A DNA stretch of 64,000 nucleotides from Puffinus mauretanicus (Eukaryota; Chordata; Aves; Procellariiformes; Procellariidae), in contig JAJKFH010000553.1 of assembly GCA_023333565.1 (NCBI GenBank), forward strand, positions 496,001 to 560,000. Reading direction: 5' to 3'. The notes below the pieces were generated by a model, which was not told the DNA's origin, did not search any database, and was given only the letters and a program-made list of their open reading frames with translations. Made by a program: the position numbers and the translations under genes. This document shows positions 30,898 to 43,424 of the stretch, piece after piece; within the stretch, counting starts at the first letter, position 1, and each line of letters starts with the position of its first letter.

Positions 30898-33800
30898 TTA
30901 GAAACTTATCTTAGTGGTTTCATCCACTTCATCTTCTCGTGACAGTTTCTTTAGAATTAATTTTCTTAAGCCGCCTTCTTCCTCAAAGGCTAAGAACATT
31001 CCTTGTTCTAGTGAGTATTCAAACTTAAATGCTCTGGAGCTACAAGATGTAAATGTCTTTTTGAAAAAGATTACATTACTTTCACCAGGAATTTCTTCGG
31101 GAACTTCTCCTTCCTGAGGAAGAAAAAGGGAATGGGTTAGTCCCAGCACAAGACCTGAGTAGTTTTGTTTCAGCTCACACGTTTGAATTCTTAATTTTGC
31201 CTACTCCTTATACATACATAAGGTATGGAAAGCAGATACTTACCCTAAATCGAACTATCATTTTTCCACATTCTTTCTCACAACACATGTAATAACTTTT
31301 ATCTTCTACCTGGACACTGAATGCAACAGGCATCCCTGCTGAAGGTGTGGTAGTTTTGTAATAGTGAATGTTGAAGTGCATTCCACTGCCTAAATATAAA
31401 TTGTTTGTTATTAATAGTCTGCTCAGGAGAGAGCTGCAACAACTTAACTGTATTATGTCTTACCATTCCACTGGCAACTGCTGTCTTCCCAGGATTCTTT
31501 TCCTGACAGGAGAGCCAGGACTCAAATTTTTACGACTGCTGGTGCACATATTTGACTTTCTGCAATCATTCAATAACCAAGATTTTGAATTTGCAAGAAA
31601 GCATGTGAAGTTACCAGTTAGTATGGCTAGGATGTTCAAATCCTTTTACGTGCGTGCATAAAGTGAGAATTGGATTTGTAAATAGTCATCTGTAAATCAG
31701 ATTATATCTGTATATATGTGATCTGTAAATAAATATGTTCAACAAATACAGTTTTGAATGAATTGCTGAGGACCCCCAAAACAATCAAAGCCAAAACCAT
31801 AAGTACATTGTTAACTACTGCTGTTAGAAGAAAGTAAGAGCTTTTAGTGCTAAATACACTGTTTAAACCTAAAAATGATTTTTTGTAATAAAAAAAAAAA
31901 ACCAAACAAAAAAGAGATTAAGACTTCGTTTGTGATCAGAGCTAACCAAAAATCTTAGCAGCCCTTTCCTACATGGGTCGTCCTGCAGGCCTCAGTGTAA
32001 TCCATTACCAATGCACAAGACACAAAATTTCAGCTCTCTTAGTTTAGTTTATTCTTCTTTAAGAATAAAGAAGTTTATTTATTCTTTATTTTATTTATTC
32101 TTTAGTTTATTCTTACAAATGAAGTTTTAAGTCTTTACTCATCATTTAGAGTCAGTGATTACAAAGAACAAAAGCACATCTAGAATAAAGAAACAGTGTA
32201 ATGATTATAGTATATATTGAAAAAATGGTGTACCGGATTTTATCTCCTGATCTGTCACATCTTCAAAAGCTGCCATGTTTAAATCTGGTCGAACCACAAG
32301 CAACTGGCTATTTACATTGCGAAGGACTCGGTGGAGAATTTTTTCCTTACAAAAGGCATCGCATTCCAGTCCTGTGGACATATTAAGCAAAGAGGGTCAA
32401 ATATTTTAGCTGTAATCTCCTCAGATCCTAACAGTTCGCTACAGGCTTAATCTTGTCATTGAGGATACCAGGTGAAATAAGTTCTTAGAATGGCAGTCTC
32501 AAACAAAATGGAGGCCATGTCATTCTTTCCATCTGTGGCTTGTAGCAACCCAGGCAAGACAGAAGGATTTCCCAGAATACAGCAGTCTGTATATATAAGC
32601 AAGAGAAGCTATTGTGTCTGTTAATGAGAGTTCAGAAGCAACAGTTCTCTCTCTTGCCCAACAATTAGAATTGCATTAAAAGGTCCTTCTGTTAAGGAAG
32701 CCACTACCCTGTACCTTAGGAGGAAATAAAGCAACATCAGCTTCAGAAGGAGAAGGTGAGCTGTAGCTCTCTTCTTTACAGTAGCCATTATCAGTTTGAA
32801 AACTTGTTCTCTAAGGCACACAAAACATTTGGGGGTTAGTAAGTGTGAGCAGGTTAGTTCAGGTAAAATTGATAATGAAGTTAATAAACGATGAGCTTTC
32901 AGCTTACCATCATCATCTTGGTTCCAAGTGAACAATGAAAAAAAAGAAAGAAAAAACAACATTAAGCTCTGCTCCCACAAAAGAAAACACTTTCTACCCA
33001 GTTTTGTTCTTTAAGATTGGAAGCCAGCCAGCCACCTACGCATTTCCAGTTGTACTCCCCAGTATCACTGATTCACCAAGCTGAGTTATTCTAACTACAG
33101 AGTGTGTTTTGTGAGCATAACAAACTTAACAGAATGATGAAACCACCAGTCATTTGAGAACCAGAGTTATCACCAAACCAAGAGGCATGCAAAATGTTTT
33201 AGGGTTACTTAAGGGTGAGCAGCTCACATCAATTTAAGCCTATAACCAAGGAATAAACAGCATGCAAATTTTTGTTTTCATCAGCACCTTTATTCTAAGT
33301 GAGCAAAAGGACAAGAAACAGTCATTACAAATGGCTTCTAAAGAAGAGACTGTTTTCTAACTGTTTTCTTTATCCTATAAGATTGGAAATTACCCACTTA
33401 TTTCAAGTCCACCCCACGGCATTCCAACCCTTCTGAGTGTCCTTTACGGGAATGTATTGTATGAAGCAACAAATATTCCACTGGTTCAGATACTTGGCTA
33501 ACAATACTTCAAACTGAAGCTTATGGGAAAATGAGGTGGAATCAGACTGATAAAGGAATTGTTTTTAATCAGTATTCAAAACAGAAAAAGTTATTAAATG
33601 CTTAAGGTGTTCAGCAATAATATGGTACTGACCTGTTAACACACTGGGACAGCTGTCTCAAAATAAGGTTCTTTTTGCGGTGAACAGCCTGGCTCCAAAA
33701 TCTAAGAACTATCTTTCTTCTAAGTGGGTGCGGATTGTAACTGCTTTGAGGATTGCCCAGGTAACATGGGGGGAAAAAACAGGATTCCACAAAACCAGGG

Positions 33801-33966
33801 ATGCCAGCCCAAGGAAAGGACTGAATTGTATATCAACTTTTGATTTTCTATGCAGAAAGACGACACAGTGTGTCTTTTTCAGCAGTGGGTAGTAATTACC
33901 TGCAAAATAGAGGCAGAAATTTTCTCCAAGTTGTACTGCGCATACAAGAATTTCTTCACCACTCAT
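30898..33966 (-). CDS. IL18: IL18: interleukin-18 precursor
   Basis: Pro-inflammatory IL-1-family cytokine, made as a leaderless precursor and matured by caspase-1. Exons in transcription order: 33966-33900, 32916-32908 (proposed 9-nt microexon), 32371-32234, 31389-31244 and 31113-30898; all joins keep phase, giving 191 aa (188 without the microexon). It matches chicken IL-18 as I remember it: MSGEEILVCAV, ECDAFCKEK (Asp-Ala, the probable caspase cleavage site), HRVLRNVNSQLLVVRPDL, MPVAFSVQVEDKSYYMCCEK, SSRAFKFEYSLEQGMFLAFEEE, LILKKLSREDEVDETTK. The stop TAA at 30898 follows TTKISF. Chicken continues further, and a similar tail persists in another frame downstream. The ATG lies 7 nt inside an exon that follows a ...TTTTTGGCAG acceptor, so upstream non-coding exon(s) exist. 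Confidence 0.94.
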
Positions 33967-33973
33967 CTTCACG

Positions 33974-36800
33974 CTGCCAAAAACACACGGAGAGGATGCA
34001 GAGTTAAGAACAATGCTTCTTACTCTATAAGGCAAGGCAGTTCTCGGGCTAGTTCTCTTCTAGTGCACAATACTGTAATAGGGCTGGCATGTTTCATTAC
34101 CTGTTGAAAAATTGCTTTTTTCAATAACTGGTCTCCTCCTCTGTTGCCTTTTATCATTATTTAGAATAACATAGAGCATCCTTCAAGTTCTGTTATTTTA
34201 CAAAACTTTTCATTGACTTACGTGATGTTTCACAGGAATAAATAATAACTCATTACCATTTTCTCTTTCTATGAGAATACTAATAAGTAGCTCCATGAAC
34301 ATACTTCATCAAATTAGTTCTCTTCTCTTGGGCCTGCAAAAATTATCTTACTGTCACATGGTCATTTCATTTTCTGTTTCAAATTTTGGAATAGGAAAGT
34401 GACTAAGACTGGATTAAGCACCCTGTTACTGGCTATTAAGCCATAAAAGTTACATTAAGTCTACACAGAGGGATCTTTCCAGGTTCCCTCTATAAAAGAC
34501 AGAGCTTCCAAAACACCCAAAACTTAGTCCACCTTTGACTGCCCCCTGGAAAGGCCTGTATCTTTTGCATCTTGAGCTGGAATTGTGTAGGTTCCTAGAG
34601 AAGTTGGGATGTAGTTTATTTTGCAGTAGCAGTGATTTGTTTATGGTGTTTTAACTTTATTTTAACTCAGGTTTGAATTATGAGCTTGATTTCACAGCTA
34701 TTCTCTTTCAAGGGTGACACAGAGAAAAGTTAAGAAGAAAAGATGTATTTCCCTTGGGAATAACAACAGTCATTTTACCAAAAAAAACCCTGAACTAATC
34801 ATTAAAGACCAGCCAGCTTCTGCACCTGAGAGGTTCCAGCCCCTGTTCTACACACTTCAGGTTAATTGAGAACTAGCGCAGGGCTGCACTCTGCCTCTAA
34901 TGTCAATACACAACCTCCTCCAAGAACTCCAGAAGAATAATTGGTTTTAGCTTTGTTCATATCCTCAACCGCATACAGTTAACAGCCAGACAGGTAGACT
35001 TTATATTCTTTAGCTTTCTGACATAGTAACTGAGAGTATGTCACACTCTTGGACTGTTTAATGGATAAAACAATGTATATGTTTAACGTATAAAACAAAA
35101 GAACAGTGATGGTCATAAATTTGCTATACCCATTCCCTTTACCTATAAGTGCATCCATCCCTGCTATCATAAAGTTTCTGTTTATGCTGACAGAAGAGAG
35201 ATACATCTGAATGGATTGTATTGCTTTGCAGGCCACAAATGTCTCCGTATCTTCAGTTCTAGCAGTGCACCAGGGGAAAAAATTACAAAATAAAACAGAA
35301 GTTATGTGGAGTCACCTGTATAGACTAGGACTTAAACTGTAAAGTCTAGTATTTCAATAATTCTACTGCTGTTGGGATGGTTGCCATTAGAAGGAATAAT
35401 TCTAAGAAATAAGCACTAAAATATTTTTATTTTAAAACTGATGATGATATCCTCTTCAAAACTAAAATAGCATCTCCTACCTTTAAAGAAAAGTGAGAAT
35501 AAGAATAAAGGGAATTATAATATGACAGAGGAAGATGTGGCAAAGAATTTCATTCTTTCTCTTCTCAGGCAGTAAACGGTTTTAAAATGTCCTCTTCTAT
35601 GCCACTAATTTTGTGAAATGCAGGTTGTCACTTTCCTTCCTGTTTCATTTCGGTCTGTATCTTAGCAAATTTTTTGTTCATTTTCCTAAAACGCTTTCTG
35701 TGTATGAATGTGCTTACTTGTTTTATCTACGTTTTTAGAAATAAAGGCGTTTTACTTTCCGAAAATAACAACTAGCTACTTTACTATCTGAATGATCTGA
35801 TTTACTTGGCTTTGTGACTGGTGTAAAATTTTTGGCCAGATGCACAAAGTAACATGCACACTGACATTCACCATCACTGCATCTAACCTTTAGGAGCCCA
35901 GCATCTGTATGAAGTCTTCAGCCTGGAGCTATGTGCTTAGCCTCTGTATACAATACATGTGAGGAGACAGTCACAGCAGAATGCTCAAAAACTTGTCCAT
36001 CAGACAGCATCAAATAAACAAAGCCAACAACAGTGATTGTAAAAACACTGAAGTCACTTTTTCTAAGTAGCCTAGTACATGAAGGTTTTCATTCAAACCT
36101 ACCAACTTCTGTCAAGGCATTCTTTTCCTTTGCATTAGCCACAGACATAATAAATCTAATAAATGTGTTAAAGCTAGGTAAACAATGGGAAGAACTGGCT
36201 CTTGCACTGGGATTTTATTGTGCAGTCAAAGCATTTGGCTTATTTCCAAGGCTCTTTTTCAGCACTTGGAAAAGACTTACTATACAAAACAACTGAGCAA
36301 TGCCAATTTAAGTAAATAAGCACACACATCAACCTTAGGGATTAGAGTGGGGGAATCACACTGACTTCCTTGTCCCTCTACTAAAGCACTTTGAGGAATG
36401 TATTTGAGAGTGATTTTTTGTCCTCCTATTTTTTATATGGTCTATAGTTCTAGCTGGTCTGTGCAGAAGAGACACCCAGGTTCATAGCAGAGGACTGAAT
36501 CTTTGTTAAAACACATGCATACCCAAGCTTTTGAAATGAAATACGACACCACCAAACAGTGCATGCCTCATATATGGTGAGGCAAACCAAGTCGTCAAGG
36601 TCTACTCTGTTATTCTAAAGCAGAGGGGAAGGCATAGGCTGGACTTATTGATAAAGGATTAAAGGAAAAGGTGGCCCTTGGTTTAATGGATAAAACGCAT
36701 AAAACAACTACAGTTCTTCCCCTGACGCGTAGTAGAAGAGTTAGATCTTTTACCAAGCACGTTTGAAAGGAACGGTAGAAGCTAGGAGTTTTTAGCCGAC
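33974..36800 (-). other. Probable IL18 5'-UTR intron
   Basis: A/T-rich stretch between the acceptor just upstream of the IL18 start codon and the CpG island at about 36.8 kb. It is most simply read as the intron joining a non-coding first exon to the coding exons. I see no other gene or clear repeat. Inferred from arrangement only. Confidence 0.35.
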
Positions 36801-36819
36801 CGTTCGAGGTAGCGTGTAG

Positions 36820-37720
36820 TGACCTGCCTCGCGGAGAAACAGGGATGGCAGGGAAGGAGAAGGCCGGGGCCGCTCCCCGGCGGGTCGTGCCCCACTCGGC
36901 GCCTATGCTGGAGCGGAGCCCGGGGCAGCGGGGTACCACGAGGGCGCGGCGCGGAGCTGCCAGCGGACGGGCCACTGCCCACAAGCTGCCTGCAGTGCGG
37001 CTCAGGGATGCCCTTCGTCGCCAACCCCGCCGGAGGGCAAGGCTCTGCCGCTTGCTGCAACCGCGAGAAAGGGATAGCTCCCGGTCCCACAGCGGGATGT
37101 CCCGCCCGCGTCGCAAACGGGAGCGAGCATCTCCGCCCCTGGCGGGGAACGGCGTACCCCCGTGCCGACTGGGCTCCTCTGCTCTGCCCCAGCCCCTCCC
37201 GCGCGCCGGGAGGCAGCCGTGCAAGGCCCTCCGCCTAATGCAGTCAATCCCGGGTGGAGCGTGCTCCCCCGGCTGAGCTGCTCTCGGAGTTTCGAGCTGA
37301 GTGGTTGGGGCGGGCGGGCAGCCGGCTCCCGGCCAGGGCCGCCCTGCCGCTGCTGCCCCGGGGCGAGGGCAGCGCGGCGGCGGTGACCCCACCTCGCTCC
37401 TCGGCGAGCTGCAGCGGAACAATGCGAGACGGAAGGGCGAGCGCAGCCGGCGGAGGGGCGGGGACCGGCGACGCCTGCTCCCGCAGCCGGAGCCCACCCG
37501 TTCGGCCCCCCGGGACGCGACCCCGGCCCGCGGCGCACGTGTACCTCTGGCGAGGGAGCCGAAAGCCGTGCGGCTGCGGAGTCCCGTCTGGCAGGGGTGC
37601 TACGACTTTCCCGGGGCGTCACTGCCGTGTCACCTTCGTGCGTTCCTCTGAACTGGGAGGAGAGCGGTCTCTGTGCCGTGGGTGGCGGCTGCTAGAGCGA
37701 TCTGGGGAGGGGGATTTTAC
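36820..37720. promoter_or_regulatory. CpG island, likely IL18 promoter
   Basis: About 0.9 kb of very GC- and CpG-rich sequence, abruptly bounded by A/T-rich DNA, about 2.9 kb upstream of the IL18 start codon. No protein family is recognisable in it; long frames on both strands reflect absence of A/T-rich stops. Could also start a non-coding transcript on the plus strand. Confidence 0.65.
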
Positions 37721-40700
37721 AGCGGCGCTGTACGACAAAATAAGCCGGCTGACCAACTGTAGAAGAAATTAGGACTCTTTCCCAAGATATCTGTCGACGT
37801 CTGCATTTATTCTGCGGCACTTCCCCTCCTCGCTGGAGTAAGTCAGTCATGCAAATCAGAGGTTACAAAGGAGGCTTTTTGCGACTCCCTTTACCTCACA
37901 CAGATGTCGTCAGAGGACGCGTCTTTTTTCTACACCAGCGTGTTGCAGTCCGTTTGCTTGGTCCGTAAAGTCTCAAGTAATAGTTTTGAAACAGGTACTA
38001 GCCGTCAGCACGTAGACTTCCCCTTTTCTACACACTTGCAAGTTGCCCGTAAACATTGCGTCTGCCTTGGGGGAAGCCAGTTTAGGATTGGAAATACATT
38101 GCATGTGTCTAGTTCTTTATAACACCACCACCAAGGAATATATCGCTGGTGTCTGGTGGGAAATCTTCAAATTATCTTCCATCCCTTTGTACACAAGTAG
38201 CTTCAGGGGAGGAATTTAGGCTCCTCTCAGGGAAACTGTGGCTAGTAGTCGAAGCCAGATTAATAGATAGCTCCTAGTTTACCAGCTGTAAGTTGTTTCC
38301 CAGGTATGTATTAATTGCAAATAAATAAAAGAGCAATAACCATTACTCATACCTAACTGCTGCAGCTGCCAGGCATGATGCTTTTCAGAATGTAAGTGCT
38401 GCTTTTGGTGGTTGTGGAGTGCTTAATCTGACAAATGTTGCTGTAACAGCAATGGCAAACACTGTGTAGTGATGGGACATCTAAGGCCATAAAAAACAGA
38501 AAAGCAAACTTGGGAATGAATAATGAACCAATATTTTGTATAGTTTGTAGAACCTGGCAGTGTTATCTGGAATCTCCATGCCTTGATTTTCTGTTTATAA
38601 TGCTGATTAGCAAGACATTAGGGCATTCAGCTGTGTAGCTCAGTGGGTAAATTGAAGAGGCTCAAGTTTTACCACTGGAGTGGGGGGGTAGGGGAGAAAC
38701 CCACACCAAAATGCCAAAATAAACCCAATCCTCCAAAAAACCCCAACCAAAACCAAACCTAAGACGTTCTGTCGCCTGTCCGCATGCCTGTTACTGCTCT
38801 TGGAGGAAAACAAAACCAAAAGCGCAATACATGTCTGTAGGGAATGCTTTAATGTCTCTATCATACAACCAGGGAGATTAATTTGAGGTCAAAGGCGCAT
38901 CTTTCAACCTCATCTGAAATAATAATCCTAAAAATGAAAATATTGTCCATTTTACTAATAACCATGGATTTCAACTGTTCTACCCACAGGGAGCAGTGTA
39001 TTTCACTGACATGTTAAGACAAACAAAAATGATGTGTGCTACAGAAATTTATATTCTTTCCTTAAAGTTGTTGAAAGAAAGTAATGAAATTGATTCAGAA
39101 GAATTTAAAAAAGCAGAAGAATTCAGCAACAGAGTAAAACCTCCTGTTTCCAACAGACAAACAAAGAAAAATACATTTTTGGCAGCTACTGCTTTCAGAT
39201 AAGAAGTGTATATCCCTATTTGCAGACACTGACTCACACTGACTGAGTTCCAACCAGACAGCAATATTGTATCATCCCCTTTCAACTTCCTGTTTTGTTA
39301 CGTGGCATTCAGTACGCGTGTGGAGTTGTGTTTACCTAAACCTGGATACCAGAGAGTTATCCAGATTTTATTTAAACACCTAGATCTAGCTGATTTCCAT
39401 ATACACCAACTGTAATTCTCCCATTCCTCTTGGAACTTTATCTGAATGGTTGGTTCTTACAGGGAAAAAAAAATCTTTCTAAATTTAATTGGTTTCTGGT
39501 TCTGGTCACCCATTTCTGTACACTTTCCTAATAGCCATTTCATAACAAATAGTTCCTTTGTGTGAAGTATGATCAAATTGCTTCTTGGTCTTTTTCAACT
39601 AAAGTAAACAGCTTAATCCCTTTAAGTTTCTACCTCTGAATAATTTTCTTCAGTTTCAGAATAATATTCATGTCTCTCTTCTTCACTCCAATTGACTTTT
39701 AAGATTTTTTGAAAATTTGGACACCTGAGTTTTATTCAGGAGAGTTCCCCATTTGGGCACTACTGCTTGTATTTCTTGTTCCCTGATACCTAATTTTTCA
39801 TTTCACTGCCAAAAAATTTCTTTTAAAAAAATTAATGCTGTAATAATTATTTATCATTTAGCCATTTTTTCTCATTAAGTTTAAATTTACATGCAGATCA
39901 CTAGTGAAACATTAAATAATACTGTATTTGGTACCAAAATTTGTGCGAAAGCACCAAAACCAATACCAATCAGCCAACATTGTTAATTTTGTATTAGCTG
40001 CTGGCACTAATATTTTTGGCCTATTGACATTGTATAGAAATATCAAGAAGGAGGACTTGGTCTTTCTTGTCAACCTTTGAGATCCTAAAAATTCAGTTAG
40101 GTCATTTAGCACATTGAATAAAGGGAGCGTTCTTCTCTTAGTCTGTACATATTTGCATTTGTAAGGACCAGGGTCTAACTCATAGCAATAGCTTCTATTT
40201 TAAGTTTTAAACTTTCATTTTTCCTGACATTTTAATATCTCCAATCTTAAAGCAACTGGAACTGCTTTTAGTGTAATGGTTTAGATAATTTTTTTTTTTT
40301 TTTTAGTCTGAGCTTTCTCCGTAGACTATCACATCTATAAGGTACTGAAAGTGGTAAAACAATTCAATGTTTCATTTATTTTAATTCAGGTGGTCTGTTA
40401 ATAAAAATGTCTTAACATAGCAATGGTAACTAATTAGGTAAACACTTTAAGAATATTTTCTTAGCATATTCTTTCATATCTGTTTCTTAATGTTTAGATA
40501 GTATTGCTAATAACATAAAAATCTCTAATATTTTTTGAGAATTTAATGAAGTGGGCCATGGCAGCATATTTAATATTGTTTCTACTTTGGGGAAGTACTT
40601 AGTTCTTGTTCTTTCAGCGGTTTCATTTCTTGTCCTGAGTTTTGAGTTTCAGAGCCTATTTGGATAACATATGTAAGGTTAAGATCCTTTCTTCTCTTAA

Positions 40701-41380
40701 AAACAGAAATTAAAGATGAAAAAAAAAAAAACCAGAGGAAAAATTCCCTTTACTCCAGCATAACTTCAAATTTTGCAATGATTTTCTTCACTGTAGCTAA
40801 TGAAGCCAGGATTTAGGAAAGTAGTAACTTGATACAGCATTTAATATTTTTGGCTAACAACATGAAGTGTAATACTGGAAGAGCTCTCCTGAATCATTGT
40901 GTCCAGTTTCTTTCTGTTTTAAGCAAGCCACCTCGACATGTAATCTGACTCAGTCATTTCTTGATAAAACCAAATATAGCTTACCTACAGAAGTGAAGCA
41001 CAACATAAGAAAAACGCAATCTTATTTTCCATTGTTTAGGAAAAAAAGTTGGTCTCGGCAGTTGTCTAATTTTAGTGGCGTTACTCGTTTTAATGACACT
41101 AATCTCTCAGATTTTACTAATTCACGGCTTGTCTTTTGGAATGGATCCATCTAGCCTCATCTGGCATTTCACTGTTATCCCAAAACGTTCCAGTGATTCA
41201 AACCGTGACCGGACCCGTCACAGATGATGAAATGTGACCGGAATTGTTTGAGTGGACAGCGCAACACTGTAAATAGCTACAGGTAGTCTCATCATGCTTT
41301 GACTTAAACATGTAATTGGGATGAAACGCCTCTGCCTAGGATCGCTCAAAGAGGAGAGGGTTTAGCGGTAAGCCTTGCAG
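37721..41380. other. Spacer between the IL18 and TEX12 CpG islands; one exon-like frame at 38,991-39,202
   Basis: A/T-rich. An acceptor-like CTGTTCTACCCACAG at about 38,990 is followed by a 70-codon open frame to a stop at 39,202, rich in Lys and Glu (NEIDSEEFKKAEEFSNRVKP). I do not recognise the product. A poly-T run lies near 40,290. No clear repeat was identified. Confidence 0.3.
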
Positions 41381-41389
41381 ACGTTCTCC

Positions 41390-41790
41390 TTAGCTAGCCT
41401 TCCAGAGGTGGGCCCGGCTGTCACAGCCTCTGCAGGAGCGGGCTGGGCGGCCCACCTCCCACCCTTCCCAGGAGCCGGCCCTCTTACAGCCGCCGCGCGC
41501 CGGCAACGCGAGGGCCGCAAGCGGCCGGGGCAGGGCTCCAGGGCGGGCTCCAGCCGGCCTTGGCTGCCGGCCGGGGCGGCGCTGCCGGGCGTGAGGAGCG
41601 GGGATCGCCCCTCTCCCCGGCAGCTCCCCCGCCGCGGCCGCCCTCTCGCGCGCCGGCCGTTAACGGCTGCCAACGGCCGTGAGAACCGTTAAACGTCCTG
41701 GGCCAGCGCTGCCTGAGGAGAGAGATCCGGGCAGGGGGGAAACCTCCTGGGCGGAGGGGGTGCCCCGATGTCCTTAAAGGTGAGGGGTAC
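41390..41790 (+). promoter_or_regulatory. CpG island, TEX12 promoter and probable first exon
   Basis: GC- and CpG-rich island 0.4-0.7 kb upstream of the TEX12 coding exons. A good donor (AAAG|GTGAGG) at 41780 could end exon 1 and splices in frame to the acceptor at 42135; an ATG at 41768 in that exon would add six residues. Confidence 0.65.
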
Positions 41791-42141
41791 TGGGGAAGCA
41801 TAGGTAGAGCTGGGGAGGGACAGATCCCTTTTGGACAAGGCAGAATCGGCCTCAGCAGCCCGAGGCCGACCTTACGGGCCCTTCGGCACCTCTGGAAGCG
41901 CCTGGCTGTAAGCTCTAGCCCTGCCCAGGCTGGCTCGGGACGGCCCGGGAATTGGACCTGCAGTCTCCAGCCCCGATCTGTGCCCTCGCCGTGCTCTCTC
42001 CAGTGAGGAGGAGAGCTCCTTTGCAGAGGAGCTTACAGAGGTACTGGTTACAGATATTACACATTTTTATATAGTTATATTTTCCAGTTGCGCAGGATAA
42101 CCACTTACCATATATGACGTTGTACTTTTTATCAGGCAACG

Positions 42142-43424
42142 ATGACAAGCAACACACAAAAATCTGATGAAAGTAGAAGTAAACGTAAAAAAGAAATGGA
42201 GGTGAGCAGTACTGTATGAGGAAGGGAGGGAGGACCTAGACCCTTCTTCTGGCCTCAGGGGAACGATGCAACCCCCAATCCCCATGTCCTTCTCTGGCAT
42301 TGCTATGGGTTCCTGTCATGGAGAAAAGGCAGAGAGCTCCATGTCAGTTTATGTAGGTTAGGGGAAACATGTATGACTTTTTTGCATGAGGAGACTAAAA
42401 TTTCTCTTAGTGTTTGAAGTCCAACAAAATTGGGTATGCACTGCAACACAGTTATGCAGGACTTCTTGAGAGTGAGCTTCTGAAGTACACCAGCTTTTAC
42501 CGATATAAGCAAAGATCTCAAACTGGTACTTCTCAACCCACTCCCCTAGTACTGAGATGCTGTGCCTGTTCCCGATGGATGGTGTTGATGCTGTGAAGCC
42601 AACAACACTTGCACTTTCTCTGAAAAGAGTCTCTCAAGATCTTTTTAAAACTCTTCTTTTTTTCAGTTAAACTCTATCTGTGCTAAGCTTGTTTTAAGTC
42701 CTAGAACCTGTATTTTTTTATGTACTCTGTTATTAGAATGAAGCTTCAGAAAATCCTCAGTTGTCGTCCCTTGACAAAACAGATTTGGCTTTTTCTGAGG
42801 GCTCGCAGTCCCTTTACAAACCTGAACCACTGGAAGAAGTTTTAAATGGTGATGTATTAAATATACTGAAAGTAACTATCTAATTACCCAATTGGATGTT
42901 GAGATGAAAATTCATTCAAATGTTTAAATAAAATTACTTTTTTCTTTTAACAGAGATGAACAAAGAAATTAAGAACTTGTTATCAAAATATGCCCACATT
43001 TTAAGGCAAGTTAACATTGTCCTATTTGTACAGCGCTTTTCTAGCTTCTCTAGATAAGATGGATTACTGTGGGAAAGTTTAGAGAAATTAGTGCTGAAAA
43101 CTATCGAACACAGATCTTGAAATATAAATACTGTTTTCTGTTACAAGAGAGAACTAATTTGGTCAGAAACTGAGTATTGATAGACAACACATTTTTCAGT
43201 AAAGCATAAAAGCAGTTCTAAGTAGTGAGAAAGTTAATGGCGCTAGTATTGATTTTAACTACAGATTTTTTCAATTAAGTGAGAGAGCAGCGATGGATGC
43301 TTCTTATGTCCAAGAACTTGATGGAATCTTAAAAGAAGCGAGGACCATAGAAAACCACTTAAAACAGAAAAGGGAGAGTCTGAAACAGAGATTCACTGTG
43401 ATCGCAAATACTCTACAAAGCTAA
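42142..43424 (+). CDS. TEX12: TEX12: testis-expressed protein 12, synaptonemal-complex central element
   Basis: Meiotic protein that pairs with SYCE2 in the central element of the synaptonemal complex. Exons 42142-42201, 42737-42848, 42954-43005 and 43280-43424 give 369 nt, 122 aa; human is 123. Conserved with human: [10 protein letters not shown], the helical [53 protein letters not shown] and the C-terminus [14 protein letters not shown]. The C-terminal half is predicted coiled coil. The third intron uses a GC donor (TTAAG|GCAAGT at 43006). A second in-frame acceptor 15 nt upstream (after 43264) could insert five residues. I chose the start at 42142 by length match and A at -3; an in-frame upstream ATG at 41768 is possible. 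Confidence 0.93.

Noticed and set aside
32041..32110. TTTATTC-rich repetitive tract as a regulatory array
   Set aside because: Irregular low-complexity A/T sequence in an IL18 intron; spacing and units are too uneven to support a specific element.
36610..37497. 295-codon minus-strand open frame, the longest in the window
   Set aside because: It lies mostly in a CpG island where stop codons are rare, is Arg/Pro/Ala/Gly-rich and low-complexity, overlaps long frames on both strands, and resembles no protein family.
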